From positions 186,001-250,000 of the forward strand of contig NZ_JOEH01000021.1 in the NCBI RefSeq assembly GCF_000719095.1: a stretch of DNA of 64,000 nucleotides, given 5' to 3'. The DNA comes from Streptacidiphilus jeojiense. GTDB lineage: Bacteria > Actinomycetota > Actinomycetes > Streptomycetales > Streptomycetaceae. Below the pieces are notes generated by a model. That model was given only the letters and a program-made list of their open reading frames with translations. It searched no databases and had not been told where the DNA came from. Position numbers and translations under genes: made by a program. Shown piece after piece: positions 9,106 to 17,869 of this stretch; the first letter of the stretch is position 1, and each line of letters starts with the position of its first letter.

Positions 9106-10205
9106 TGGACGCCGCCCGACAGCACGACCAGGACATCGAACACGACGTCAGCCAGGGCGTCAGCCAGGGCGTCGACCAGGGCGTCGACCAGGGCGTCGAC
9201 CAGGGCGCCAGCCACGACGCCGATCGGGGCGTCCCGCGCCGGCCGGTGCCCGGCCTGGCCTCCCGGGTCCGCACCGTCTCCGCGCGCTACGCGGTGATCG
9301 CGGTCTGGGCGGCCATGATCGCGGTCTACGCCGCGGCCGAGCCAGGACTGTTCCTGCGGACGCCGACCTTCCAGACCATCTTCAGCTCGCAGCAGCCGCT
9401 GGTCTTCCTCACCATGGCCCTGCTGTGCACCATCTGCGTCGGTGAGTTCGTCGACCTCTCGGTCCCGGCGGTGTTCAGCTTCTCCGCGACGCTGCTGCCG
9501 GTGCTGGTGGTGGACCACGGCTGGGCGGTGTGGCCGGCGGCGGCCGTCGCGGTCCTGGCGGGGGTGGCGATCGGCGCGGTCAACGGCCTGCTGGTGGTCG
9601 TCGCCGAGGTGAACACCATCGTGGTGACGCTGGGGATGAGCACCCTGCTCGGCGGCATCTCGCTGTGGATGTCCCATCTGAACTCGGTCAGCGGACTGTC
9701 GGCCGGCTTCGGCAGGATCGCGCTGTACGAGGTGGGCGGCCTGCCGGTGTCCTTCTACTACGGCCTGGTGCTGGTGGCCGGCTTCGCCTATCTGCTGGCG
9801 TTCTCGCCGCTGGGGAGGCACATGCGCTTCGTGGGGGCCAGCCGGGAGGTCAGCCGGCTCTCCGGGGTCAGGGTCGACCGGATCCGCTTCGGCTCCTTCG
9901 TCGCGGCCGGGCTGCTCTGCGGCGTCGGCGCGGTGATCGCGGTCGCGGCCCTGGGCGGCTACAACCCGACGACGGCCGACAGCTATCTGCTGCCAACCTT
10001 CGCCGCGGTCTTCCTGGGCACCGCGATCATCGAGCCGGGGACCTTCAACCCCGTCGGCACCCTGATCGGGATCTACTTCCTGGAGACCGGGATCCTCGGG
10101 CTGCAACTGCTGGGCCTGCAGGCCTGGGTGTCGCCGGTGTTCTACGGCGGCGTGCTGGTGGTGGCGGTGACGCTGTCGACGCTGCTGCGCCGGCGAAGGC
10201 GCTAG
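9105..10205 (+). CDS. Sugar-type ABC transporter permease (importer A)
   Basis: A 366-residue RbsC-like permease with about ten membrane helices; GEFVDLSVPAVFSF and GRHMRFVGASREVSRLSGV are typical of the family. The ATG at 9105 overlaps the ATPase stop (TGATG); a GTG at 9093 is the alternative. Unlike its paralogue at 18451, the cytoplasmic N-terminus carries a 20-residue tandem repeat (VSQG twice, VDQG three times) encoded by a 12-base DNA repeat. The gene ends in a 4-base overlap with a convergent gene. It forms the channel for the binding protein at 6341 and the ATPase at 7552. Confidence 0.9.
   Translation: MDAARQHDQDIEHDVSQGVSQGVDQGVDQGVDQGASHDADRGVPRRPVPGLASRVRTVSARYAVIAVWAAMIAVYAAAEPGLFLRTPTFQTIFSSQQPLVFLTMALLCTICVGEFVDLSVPAVFSFSATLLPVLVVDHGWAVWPAAAVAVLAGVAIGAVNGLLVVVAEVNTIVVTLGMSTLLGGISLWMSHLNSVSGLSAGFGRIALYEVGGLPVSFYYGLVLVAGFAYLLAFSPLGRHMRFVGASREVSRLSGVRVDRIRFGSFVAAGLLCGVGAVIAVAALGGYNPTTADSYLLPTFAAVFLGTAIIEPGTFNPVGTLIGIYFLETGILGLQLLGLQAWVSPVFYGGVLVVAVTLSTLLRRRRR
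9147..9206 (+). repeat. Five tandem 12-base repeats inside the permease gene
   Basis: Units of GTCAGCCAGGGC (twice) and GTCGACCAGGGC (three times), followed by a decayed copy, encode VSQG and VDQG. The unit is a multiple of three, so copy changes keep the reading frame. Confidence 0.9.
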
Positions 10206-10504
10206 GACGCTTCGAGCGGTACCAGGTCGTGCCGGTGACGCTCCGCCAGGAACGGCAGGGTCCCCTGCCGCAGCCACTGCTCGAAATGGTCCGAGGCGAG
10301 GTGCGCCTCGAACGCGGCCTGGTCCGTGTACTCCTCGCAGAGGACGAAAGCCGCTTCGTCCTGGGGATCGCGGTAGACGTCGTAGCGCAGATTTCCGCTT
10401 TCCGCGCGGGTGGGTGCCAGCATGTTCCGCAGGGATTCCCCGACCTGCTTCTCGGAACCCGGCTGGGCGCGGTAGCGCGCAATCACGACGTACGACATGG
10501 CCAT
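10202..10504 (-). CDS. ABM-domain monooxygenase-like protein
   Basis: A 100-residue antibiotic-biosynthesis-monooxygenase (ABM) ferredoxin-like protein; SYVVIARYRAQPGSEKQV, the SGNLRYDVYRD strand and the HLASDHFEQW helix match the family, whose members are cofactor-free oxygenases, haem-degrading enzymes or aldehyde-producing isomerases. Start at 10504 (MAMSYVV) is preferred because GGAC lies about seven bases upstream; 10498 is possible. It lies convergent with the permease and overlaps its stop by four bases, and is divergent from the aldehyde dehydrogenase operon, so it may share regulation with the catabolic island. Function otherwise unknown. Confidence 0.85.
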   Translation of the reverse strand: MAMSYVVIARYRAQPGSEKQVGESLRNMLAPTRAESGNLRYDVYRDPQDEAAFVLCEEYTDQAAFEAHLASDHFEQWLRQGTLPFLAERHRHDLVPLEAS

Positions 10505-10731
10505 CCGTTTCGTCCGCGGGCAGGCGGCCCGCGATGGGTACTCGCTGGTGGTGCTCGGTGCGCCGATGTGCGCGGAGCGCCTCCCATAGTGGCCTACGCG
10601 GTGGCGCCGGCGAAGCCGCCGACCACGTCCGGACCGTAAACCAAAGCTTGCAAATCCGCATGGTCCGCACACGCTTTCTCGCTCCTATGCTCAGGTCACT
10701 CGGTTGGATTGAGGAAGAAGGTTCGGCGCGT

Positions 10732-12198
10732 ATGTCAGTGAAATCAGTGCCGCGATTGGTCGGCGGGGAGTGGCGGATGCCGGCGGACGGGCGCACGCTC
10801 GACGTGCTCGACCCTGCCGACGTCCGCCGGGTGGTCGCCCGGATCCCGGCGATGACCGCTCCCGAGGTGACCGAGCTGTACGACCGGGCCGCCGGGGCGG
10901 CAGCGGGCTGGGCCGCGCTGTCCCCGATCGACCGTGCCGCGGTGATGAGCCGGGCCGCCGACACGCTGCGCGAGCGGCACGAGGAGATCGCCGCGGACCT
11001 GGTGGCGGAGATGGGCAAGACCCGGGCCGAGGCCGAGGGGGAGGTCGAGAAGGCCGCCGACTTCTTCGACTACTACGCCGGCTTCGCCCGCCGGCCGTGG
11101 GGCGAGCTGCTCGCCGACGGACGGCCGGGCACCCGCACCAGCGTCCGCCGCGAACCGGTCGGGGTGGTGCTGCTGGTCACCCCCTGGAACGACCCGCTGC
11201 TCACCCCGGCCCGCAAGCTGGCCCCGGCGCTGATCGCCGGCAACACCGTGGTGCTCAAGCCGGCCACCCAGACGCCGCTGGTCTCGCTGCACCTGGCCCG
11301 GGCGCTGCACGACTCCGGACTGCCGGCCGGTGTGCTGGGGGTCGCCGTCGGCAGCATCCGGCAGATCGAGGAGGCGCTGCTGGACGACGTCCGGCTGGAC
11401 GCGGTCTCCTTCACCGGCAGCACCCCGGTGGGCCGCTCGCTGCAGCGGCGGCTGGCCGGACGCAACGTCAGGCTGCAGACGGAGCTGGGCGGAAAGAACG
11501 CCTCGGCGGTGCTCGCCGACGCCGACCTGGAGCTGGCCGTGCGCACCATCGCCTCGGCGGCCTTCGGCCAGACCGGGCAGCGCTGCACCGCCACCAGCCG
11601 GGTCGTGGTGGACCGGGCCGTCGCCGAACAGGTCGTCAGCGGCCTGGTGGCGCAGGCCGATGCGCTGCAGGTCGGACCGGGCGAGGAGAAGGAGACGGTG
11701 ATCGGCCCGCTGGCGGACCCGGGGCACCGGGACAGCGTGCTGGAGCACATCGGCCGGGCGGCCGCGCAGGGCGCCGGGATCGCCGCCGGGGGAGCGGCGC
11801 CGGAGGGCGAGCAGTACGCCCACGGCTGCTACGTCCGGCCGACCGTGCTGGTCGGGGTGGACCGGGAGATGGACATCTGGCGCGAGGAGGTCTTCGGACC
11901 GGTGATCGCGGTGCAGGTGGTGGACGGGTTCGACGCGGCGGTCGAGGCGGTCAACGACTCCGTCTACGGGCTGAGTTCGGCCGTGTTCACCCGGGACCTG
12001 CGGCAGGCGGAGGCGTTCAGCGACCGGGTCAGGACCGGTCAGGTGTCGGTGAACCTGCCGACCATGGGCTGGGACGTGCACATGCCCTTCGGCGGCTTCG
12101 GCGACTCCGGCTCCCCGTTCAAGGAGCAGGGCAGCGAGGCGCTGAACTTCTACACCCGGGTCAAGACCGTCGCCGTCCGCTACGACACGGGGATCTGA
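10732..12198 (+). CDS. NAD(P)-dependent aldehyde dehydrogenase
   Basis: A 488-residue ALDH-superfamily enzyme oxidising an aldehyde to the acid. The fold is complete: PWNDP at ~151, LKPATQTP (NAD-binding Lys176), FTGSTPVG, the general base Glu251 in TELGGKN and the catalytic Cys285 in GQRCTATSR. The ATG at 10732 follows AAGAAGG. The next gene starts one base after its stop, so this is the first gene of the run 10732-17197. The neighbouring ThDP-dependent decarboxylase-like enzyme would produce an aldehyde that this enzyme could oxidise; that link is an inference. Closest in feel to 2-oxoglutarate-semialdehyde dehydrogenases. Confidence 0.92.
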   Translation: MSVKSVPRLVGGEWRMPADGRTLDVLDPADVRRVVARIPAMTAPEVTELYDRAAGAAAGWAALSPIDRAAVMSRAADTLRERHEEIAADLVAEMGKTRAEAEGEVEKAADFFDYYAGFARRPWGELLADGRPGTRTSVRREPVGVVLLVTPWNDPLLTPARKLAPALIAGNTVVLKPATQTPLVSLHLARALHDSGLPAGVLGVAVGSIRQIEEALLDDVRLDAVSFTGSTPVGRSLQRRLAGRNVRLQTELGGKNASAVLADADLELAVRTIASAAFGQTGQRCTATSRVVVDRAVAEQVVSGLVAQADALQVGPGEEKETVIGPLADPGHRDSVLEHIGRAAAQGAGIAAGGAAPEGEQYAHGCYVRPTVLVGVDREMDIWREEVFGPVIAVQVVDGFDAAVEAVNDSVYGLSSAVFTRDLRQAEAFSDRVRTGQVSVNLPTMGWDVHMPFGGFGDSGSPFKEQGSEALNFYTRVKTVAVRYDTGI

Positions 12199-12199
12199 C

Positions 12200-13414
12200 A
12201 TGGCGACTCTCCCATCCTCCCAGGTGCGGCCTGTCGGCGTCGTCGGGGCGGGACTGGTCGGACTGGCCGTGGCCCGGCTGCTGACCCAGCGCGGCCACGA
12301 GGTGGTGGTCTTCGAGAAGGAGCCGGAGGTCTCGCTGCACCAGTCGGGGCACAACTCCGGCGTGGTCCACTCCGGGATCTACTACACGCCGGGCTCGCTC
12401 AAGGCCGTGCTCTGCCGGCGCGGGGTGACGCTGATCCAGGAGTTCTGCGCCAAGCACGAACTGGAGTACCGGGAGATCGGCAAGGTCATCGTCGCGCACT
12501 CGGACGCGGAGCTGGAGCGGCTGCGCGACCTGGAGACCCGGGCCGAGGCCAACGGCGTGCCGGGGGTGCGCTGGCTGGAGCCGGCGCAGCTGCGCGAGAT
12601 CGAGCCCAACGTCCAGGGGCTGGCCGCGCTGCACTCGCCGACCACCGCGATCGTGGACTACCGGCAGATCGCCAGGGCGATGGCCGACGAGATCACCGAG
12701 GCCGGCGGGAGGGTGCTGCTCGGCTGCCCGGTCACCGCGATCACCCCGAACCCGCACCGCGGCGTGACGGTCCGCAGCGGGGAGCAGCAGTACCAGCTGG
12801 ACCGGCTGGTGATCTGCGCCGGACTGCAGTCGGACACCGTGGCCGGGCTGGCCGGTGACCAGCCGTCACCCGCCATCATCGCCTTCCGCGGCGAGTACTA
12901 CCGGCTCCGGCCGGAGCGGGCCGGCCTGGTGCGCGGGCTGGTCTACCCGGTGCCGGACCCGGAGTACCCGTTCCTCGGCACCCACCTCACCCCCAGGGTC
13001 GACGGGACCGTGGACGTCGGCCCCAACGCGGTCTTCGCCTTCGCCCGCGAGGGCTACCGGCGCAGCGACGTCAACCTGCGCGAGCTGGGCCGGGCGCTGG
13101 CCTGGCCGGGCACCCGCCGGCTGGCCAGGGAGCACTGGCGGATGGGGCTGCGCGAGATGCGCGGCTCGCTGTCCAAGCGGGTGTTCACCGCCGCCGCCCA
13201 GCAGTACGTGCCGGACCTGCGGCCGGACGACCTGGTGCCGGCCCCGGCCGGGGTCCGGGCGCAGGCCCTGGACGAGCGCGGGCAGCTGGTGGACGACTTC
13301 CGGATATCCACGGTCGGCCCGGTCACCGCCGTCCGCAACGCGCCCTCGCCGGCCGCCACCTCCTGCATGGCGATCGCCGAGCACGTGGTCGACCGGCTGG
13401 CTCCGACGTCCTGA
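12200..13414 (+). CDS. lhgO: L-2-hydroxyglutarate oxidase-type FAD enzyme
   Basis: A 404-residue DAO-fold flavoprotein. VGVVGAGLVGLAVARLL is the Rossmann FAD motif at residues 12-28; HQSGHNSGVVHSGIYYTPGS is the near-diagnostic segment of LhgO/L2HGDH, and MGLREMRGSLSKRVF and the C-terminal NAPSPAATSC also fit. LhgO oxidises L-2-hydroxyglutarate to 2-oxoglutarate, passing electrons to the membrane or to oxygen. Within this island it may instead oxidise another 2-hydroxy acid. It is coupled to the upstream aldehyde dehydrogenase with a one-base gap. Confidence 0.88.
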   Translation: MATLPSSQVRPVGVVGAGLVGLAVARLLTQRGHEVVVFEKEPEVSLHQSGHNSGVVHSGIYYTPGSLKAVLCRRGVTLIQEFCAKHELEYREIGKVIVAHSDAELERLRDLETRAEANGVPGVRWLEPAQLREIEPNVQGLAALHSPTTAIVDYRQIARAMADEITEAGGRVLLGCPVTAITPNPHRGVTVRSGEQQYQLDRLVICAGLQSDTVAGLAGDQPSPAIIAFRGEYYRLRPERAGLVRGLVYPVPDPEYPFLGTHLTPRVDGTVDVGPNAVFAFAREGYRRSDVNLRELGRALAWPGTRRLAREHWRMGLREMRGSLSKRVFTAAAQQYVPDLRPDDLVPAPAGVRAQALDERGQLVDDFRISTVGPVTAVRNAPSPAATSCMAIAEHVVDRLAPTS

Positions 13415-13509
13415 CGGTCCGTCGGTCCGAGGCCTTCTTCTCCTTTACTGAATCTGATCACCTGTCACTTCGTCGCCATCCCGGCGGACATTCACGAAAG
13501 AGGACCCGC

Positions 13510-14412
13510 ATGTTCATCGTCGACACCCAGATCCACGTCTGGAAGGAAGAGACCCCGGACCGCCCCTGGGTGCCCGGTGCCCGTGAGCGGATCCGGCTGA
13601 ACGGCCACCGCGAGGAAGCCTTCAGCTACCAGGAGGCCATCGGCCTGATGGACGAGGCCGGAGTGGACCGCGCGCTGATCCTGCCGCCGTCCTGGGAGGG
13701 CGACCGGATCGACTACTCCCTGGAGGCCTGTGAGGCGTACCCGGACCGTTTCGGCATCATGGCCCGGATCCCGCAGAACAAGCCGGCCGAGGGTGCCGCG
13801 ATGATGCGTGACTTCGCCCAGAACCCGCACGTCAAGGGCACCCGGCTGACCTTCCACCGGCCGATCGACCGTAACTGGATGATCGACGGCACCAATGACT
13901 GGTACTGGCCGCTGGCCGAGGAGCTCGACATCCCGACCATGGTGCACGCGCCGGTCTGGAAGGCCGAGCTGGGCACCATCGCCGGCAACCACCCCGGTCT
14001 GAAGATCATCATCGACCACATGGGCATCATGGCCCGCTGCGTGGACGACGCCATCGGCTACTGGGCCCAGGAGACCGCTGACCTGTACGAGCACCCCAAC
14101 ATCTATGTCAAGGTCTCGGCCATCCCCGGCTACTCCACCCAGCCCTTCCCCAACCTGAACATCGCCAAGTACGTGCACGCGATGGTGGACCGGATGGGCA
14201 AGGAGCGCTGCTTCTGGGGCACCGACATCACCCGTCTCATGGGCCACGGCCTGACCTGGAAGGACACCATCGACCAGTTCACCGAGCACTTCGGCTTCAC
14301 CGAGGAGCAGCTTGAGTGGATCATGGGCCGCGGCATCAGCGAGGTGCTGGGCTGGCCGATCCCGGCCCAGACGCCGGCCGAGGCACCGGCCAAGGTGGAG
14401 GCCGCGCGATGA
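13510..14412 (+). CDS. Amidohydrolase-2 family metal-dependent hydrolase or decarboxylase
   Basis: A 300-residue TIM-barrel protein of the PF04909 family. The N-terminus has DTQIHVW, where the usual H-x-H is Q-x-H, as in a subset of the family; further expected ligands are in MVHAPVWK, IIDHMGIM and FWGTDITR. Family members include lactonases and non-oxidative aromatic decarboxylases. AGAGGA nine bases before the ATG sets the start. The stop overlaps the next start (ATGA). In context it may open a lactone or decarboxylate an aromatic acid; I cannot choose between them. Confidence 0.85.
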   Translation: MFIVDTQIHVWKEETPDRPWVPGARERIRLNGHREEAFSYQEAIGLMDEAGVDRALILPPSWEGDRIDYSLEACEAYPDRFGIMARIPQNKPAEGAAMMRDFAQNPHVKGTRLTFHRPIDRNWMIDGTNDWYWPLAEELDIPTMVHAPVWKAELGTIAGNHPGLKIIIDHMGIMARCVDDAIGYWAQETADLYEHPNIYVKVSAIPGYSTQPFPNLNIAKYVHAMVDRMGKERCFWGTDITRLMGHGLTWKDTIDQFTEHFGFTEEQLEWIMGRGISEVLGWPIPAQTPAEAPAKVEAAR

Positions 14413-16094
14413 CCGACGAGCGCCTCGACGGCGGCGAGGCCGTCCTGGCCGCCTGTCGGAGCCTGGGCGTGGACGTGGTCTTCGCATCCTCCGGCTCGGA
14501 GTGGGCCCCGGTCTGGGAGGCGCTGGCGCGCCAGGACCGGGACGGCACCGCGGGGCCGCGCTACGTGGACCTGCTGCACGAGACCCTGGCGGTGGCCATG
14601 GCCACCGGCTACGGCCTGGTGACCCGCCGGCCGCAGCTGGTGCTGGTGCACGCGGTGCCCGGACTGCTGCAGGGCGCCTGCGGGGTGCACGGCGCGCTGC
14701 TGGCCGGGGTGCCGATGGTGGTGGCCTCCTCGGAGTCCACCAGCTACGGCGACGGCCACGGCGCCGACCCCGGCTCGCAGTGGTACCGCAACCTCTCGAT
14801 CGTGGGCGGCCCGCAGGCCGTGGCCGCCCCCTGGACCAAGTGGTCCACGCAGGTCGGCGACGTCTCCACGGTGTACGGCTCGGTGGTGCGGGCGGCGGAG
14901 ATCGCCGCCCGTCCCACCGCGGGACCGGTCTACCTGAACATCCCGGTTGAGGTGTTGCTCGACGAGTGGACGCCGCCCGCGCTGGTCGGCCGGGCGATCC
15001 CGGAGGCCGGCCGGCGGGTCAGCACCTCGGCCGATCTGGAGCAGGCCGCCCGGCGGCTGCTGGCCGCCGAGCGTCCGGTGATCGTGACCGAGTCGGCCGG
15101 ACGGCACGAGGACGGGTTCGAGGCGCTGCTGGAACTGGCCGAGACCCTCGCCGTCCCGGTGATCGAGCCGCAGGCGGCGGTGTGCGCCAACTTCCCGCGC
15201 ACCAGTGCGCTGCACCGCGGCGGCGACACCGCCTCGGCGGTCGCCGACGCCGACCTGGTGGTGCTGCTCTGCTGCCGGGCGCCCTGGTACCCGCCGAGCG
15301 ACCGGCCGGTGGCCGCGGACGTCCTGGTCATTGACGACGTACCGCACCGCCCCTACGTGGACTACCAGGTGCTGGGCGCCGACCAGTACCTGGAGGGCGA
15401 CATCGGCCCCACCCTGCGCGCGCTGACCGGCGCCGTCCGGGAGCTGGGCGTGGACGAGCAGAAGGTGGCCGCCAGGCTCGCCGCGCTGACCGTGCCCCGC
15501 ACCGCGCCGGCCCCCCGGCAGCCCGCCGAGCACTGGATCGACCCCGGCGACGTGGTGGACTGCCTGCGCGAACTGCTGGACCCGGACGCGGCGGTGGTCG
15601 ACGAGACCATCACCCACGCCCGGACCGTGCAGCAGCGCCTGCGGGCCGACCGCCCCGGCCGCTACAGCTACGTCCAGGGCGGACTGGGCCAGGGCATCGG
15701 GGTGGCCCTCGGGGTCAAGATGGCCGACACCGACCGGGAGGTGGCACTGGTCATCGGGGACGGGGCGATGCTCTACAACCCGATCGTCCAGTCGCTGTCC
15801 GCGGCCCGGCAGTTGGACCTGCCGATCCTGATCGTGGTCTTCAACAACCGCCAGTACCGCTCCATGAAACTCAACCACCTGCGCTTCTACCCCGACGGTG
15901 CGGCGGTGCGCGAGGACGACTTCCGCGGCGTCGACCTCGACGGGCAGCCCGAACTGGCCAAGGTGGCCGAGTCGTTGGGTGTGCTCGGGCTCAGCCTCAC
16001 CGAGCCGGAGCAGCTCAAGTCCGGCCTGGCGCAGGCGCTGGCGAGCGTCCGCAGCGGGGTCAGTGCCCTGGTGGACGTCCGCGTCTCGATCTGA
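14409..16094 (+). CDS. Thiamine diphosphate-dependent enzyme (acetolactate synthase / benzoylformate decarboxylase-like)
   Basis: A 561-residue enzyme with three domains: the Pyr domain with catalytic Glu58 (LLHETLAVAMATGYG), a central Rossmann-like domain (~190-330) and the PP domain with GDG (450-452) and NN (479-480), the Mg-ThDP motif. Such enzymes decarboxylate 2-oxo acids or join them to aldehydes. It overlaps the amidohydrolase stop and sits near an aldehyde dehydrogenase and a 2-hydroxyacid dehydrogenase, which would fit a route hydroxy acid to oxo acid to aldehyde to acid. That route, similar in logic to mandelate catabolism, is inference. No small regulatory subunit of acetolactate synthase is nearby, which argues against a biosynthetic role. 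Confidence 0.9.
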   Translation: MTDERLDGGEAVLAACRSLGVDVVFASSGSEWAPVWEALARQDRDGTAGPRYVDLLHETLAVAMATGYGLVTRRPQLVLVHAVPGLLQGACGVHGALLAGVPMVVASSESTSYGDGHGADPGSQWYRNLSIVGGPQAVAAPWTKWSTQVGDVSTVYGSVVRAAEIAARPTAGPVYLNIPVEVLLDEWTPPALVGRAIPEAGRRVSTSADLEQAARRLLAAERPVIVTESAGRHEDGFEALLELAETLAVPVIEPQAAVCANFPRTSALHRGGDTASAVADADLVVLLCCRAPWYPPSDRPVAADVLVIDDVPHRPYVDYQVLGADQYLEGDIGPTLRALTGAVRELGVDEQKVAARLAALTVPRTAPAPRQPAEHWIDPGDVVDCLRELLDPDAAVVDETITHARTVQQRLRADRPGRYSYVQGGLGQGIGVALGVKMADTDREVALVIGDGAMLYNPIVQSLSAARQLDLPILIVVFNNRQYRSMKLNHLRFYPDGAAVREDDFRGVDLDGQPELAKVAESLGVLGLSLTEPEQLKSGLAQALASVRSGVSALVDVRVSI

Positions 16095-16138
16095 TCAATC
16101 GTCAATCATCAAGCCCTCTCGACCTCATGGAGGTTACT

Positions 16139-17197
16139 GTGGCCAAACCACGCACCATCGTGCCGGAGAAGGCGCTGCGCACGCTGGTCAGCGACCTCTT
16201 CGTCGTGTCAGGGACCAGCCGGGAGCACGCCGACACCGTCGCCGACGTCCTGGTCTGGGCGAATCTGCGGGGGGTGGACTCCCACGGGGTGTCCCGGGTC
16301 CCGCGCTACCTGGAGCTCCTGGAGAGCGGCGAGGCCAAGGCCAGGCCGCGGATCCAGGTGGACCGGTTCAAGTCGGCCGTCGCCATGGTCGACGCCGACT
16401 CGGCCCCGGGCCCGGTCGCACTGACCCGGGCCATGGACGAGGCCGTGACCATGGCCCGCGAGGCCGGTGCGGCCTGGGTCGCGGTGCGCGGAACCGTGCA
16501 CACCGGCGCCATCGGCTACTACACCGAACGGGCCGCCCAGTACGGGATGATCGGCCTGGGCATCGTGGCGGGCGTTCCCAACATGGCCTACCCGGGCGGC
16601 TCCGGCGCGGCCGTGGCGACCAGCCCGCTCTCGGTCGCCGTCCCCGCCGGACGCCATCCGACGGTGCTGCTGGACATGGCCACCGCGGTGATCGCGCTCG
16701 GCCGGATCGCCCAGCACAAGGCCGCCGGGACGCCCCTGCCCGAGGGGGCCGCCCTGGCCAAGGACGGGCAGCCGACCACCGATCCGGCGCTGGCGGCGGT
16801 GCCGCTGCCGATGGGCGGGGCCAAGGGGGCCGGCATGTCGCTGGTCTTCGAGCTGATGGCCAGTGGACTGACGGCCAACCCGATCGTCAGCTCCTTCCAC
16901 AGCGACGACCCCGAGGGGCGGAAGCACCGTCAGAACGCGCTGCTGATGGCCATCGACATCGCCGCCTTCACGCCGGTCGAGCAGTTCCGGTCGCTGGTCG
17001 ACGAGACCGTGGAGACCATCAAGGCACTGCCGAAGAGCGACCCGGACGGCAGGCTGCTGCTGCCCGGTGAGCGGGGTTCCCGCACGCTCGACGAGCGCAT
17101 CCTCAAGGGCGTGCCGGTGCCGGACGCGCTGCTGGCCAAGCTGGTCGCGCAGGCCCAGGCCCGCAAGGTCGCCGTACCGGAGGGGATCCCCCACTAG
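16139..17197 (+). CDS. Malate/L-lactate dehydrogenase family (Ldh2) oxidoreductase
   Basis: A 352-residue NAD(P)-dependent 2-hydroxyacid (or delta-1-piperideine-2-carboxylate type) oxidoreductase. VDSHGVSRVPRY, the catalytic histidine in VRGTVHTGAIGYY and PMGGAKGAGMSLVFE are family hallmarks. The start is taken as the GTG at 16139: the ATG twelve bases earlier (16127) reads ATGGAGG, and its GGAGG (16129-16133) is the ribosome site for the GTG, five bases away. It closes the upper catabolic run and is followed by a convergent hairpin terminator. Confidence 0.88.
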   Translation: MAKPRTIVPEKALRTLVSDLFVVSGTSREHADTVADVLVWANLRGVDSHGVSRVPRYLELLESGEAKARPRIQVDRFKSAVAMVDADSAPGPVALTRAMDEAVTMAREAGAAWVAVRGTVHTGAIGYYTERAAQYGMIGLGIVAGVPNMAYPGGSGAAVATSPLSVAVPAGRHPTVLLDMATAVIALGRIAQHKAAGTPLPEGAALAKDGQPTTDPALAAVPLPMGGAKGAGMSLVFELMASGLTANPIVSSFHSDDPEGRKHRQNALLMAIDIAAFTPVEQFRSLVDETVETIKALPKSDPDGRLLLPGERGSRTLDERILKGVPVPDALLAKLVAQAQARKVAVPEGIPH

Positions 17198-17214
17198 GCA
17201 CGGCGAAAGGCGAC

Positions 17215-17249
17215 GGTCCGGACCGGGGGCGGGCACCCCGGTCCGGACC
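17215..17249. terminator. Convergent hairpin terminator
   Basis: GGTCCGGACCGGGG (17215-17228) pairs perfectly with 17236-17249 around a 7-base loop, between the Ldh2 gene and the convergent cupin gene. No T-tract follows, which is usual for actinomycete hairpins. Confidence 0.75.
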
Positions 17250-17264
17250 GCGTCGTTGTGGCCC

Positions 17265-17675
17265 TCAGCTGTCGGCGACCATCCGGTCCTCCGGGGTCAG
17301 GTGTTCCACGGTGACCCCGGTGGCCATGAAAGTACGCGTGACATATCCGGAGTCGTACACCCACAGAATGGTCATCGGAGTGTCTCCGGTGTTACGGAAA
17401 AGATGGGGTATTCCGGCTTCGACATAAGTCGTGTCGTACTGCTGCAACGCGGTCGTCACACCGTCGATCTCGACCTCCGCGGAGCCGCCGAGGATCGTGA
17501 CGTGTTCCACGCAATTGTGGGTGTGCAAAGGCGCCCCGGTGCCCACCGGGTACGTACTGATGCCAGAAGTCAAGGTGGTCTTCTCGACCGCGCTGGCACG
17601 GGTGACCAACGGGATCGTCTCCACGCTGCCACCCCTGTTGAGCCTGGTCACAGCCGCTGCTTTGATGATGGTCAC
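17265..17675 (-). CDS. Cupin-domain protein
   Basis: A 136-residue single cupin. Motif 1 is in PLHTHNCVEHVTILGGSAEVEIDG and motif 2 near EAGIPHLFRNTGDTP, giving a His-rich metal site. The GTG start at 17675 is set by GAGGAG upstream; a longer reading to 17813 lacks any ribosome site. It is divergent from the carboxymuconolactone-decarboxylase-like gene. Small cupins in such clusters act as isomerases, dioxygenases or substrate-binding regulators; which applies here is unknown. Confidence 0.85.
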   Translation of the reverse strand: MTIIKAAAVTRLNRGGSVETIPLVTRASAVEKTTLTSGISTYPVGTGAPLHTHNCVEHVTILGGSAEVEIDGVTTALQQYDTTYVEAGIPHLFRNTGDTPMTILWVYDSGYVTRTFMATGVTVEHLTPEDRMVADS

Positions 17676-17869
17676 GGGGTCTCCTCTAGGTTTCTTCCGG
17701 TGCCCGGTCAGGCTAGACCGCACCCGGTCCGAGCAGCGCCGCAGGACGCGCACACTAATGTTTCGCCGCCTGCACCATGAATCATCGGCCGACTGTGGAC
17801 AGCCACTCGGCATTTCAGCAGTGTTAACCCACCACCAACTCCGGCGGTCTTACGAAGGAGGACGCGACG

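Noticed and set aside
9147..9206. Tandem repeats considered as a CRISPR array or iteron set
   Set aside because: Units are 12 bases without spacers, in frame, and lie inside a permease gene; no cas genes or origin features.
14409..16094. ThDP enzyme as biosynthetic acetolactate synthase
   Set aside because: No small subunit or branched-chain genes adjoin it, and it is coupled to catabolic genes.
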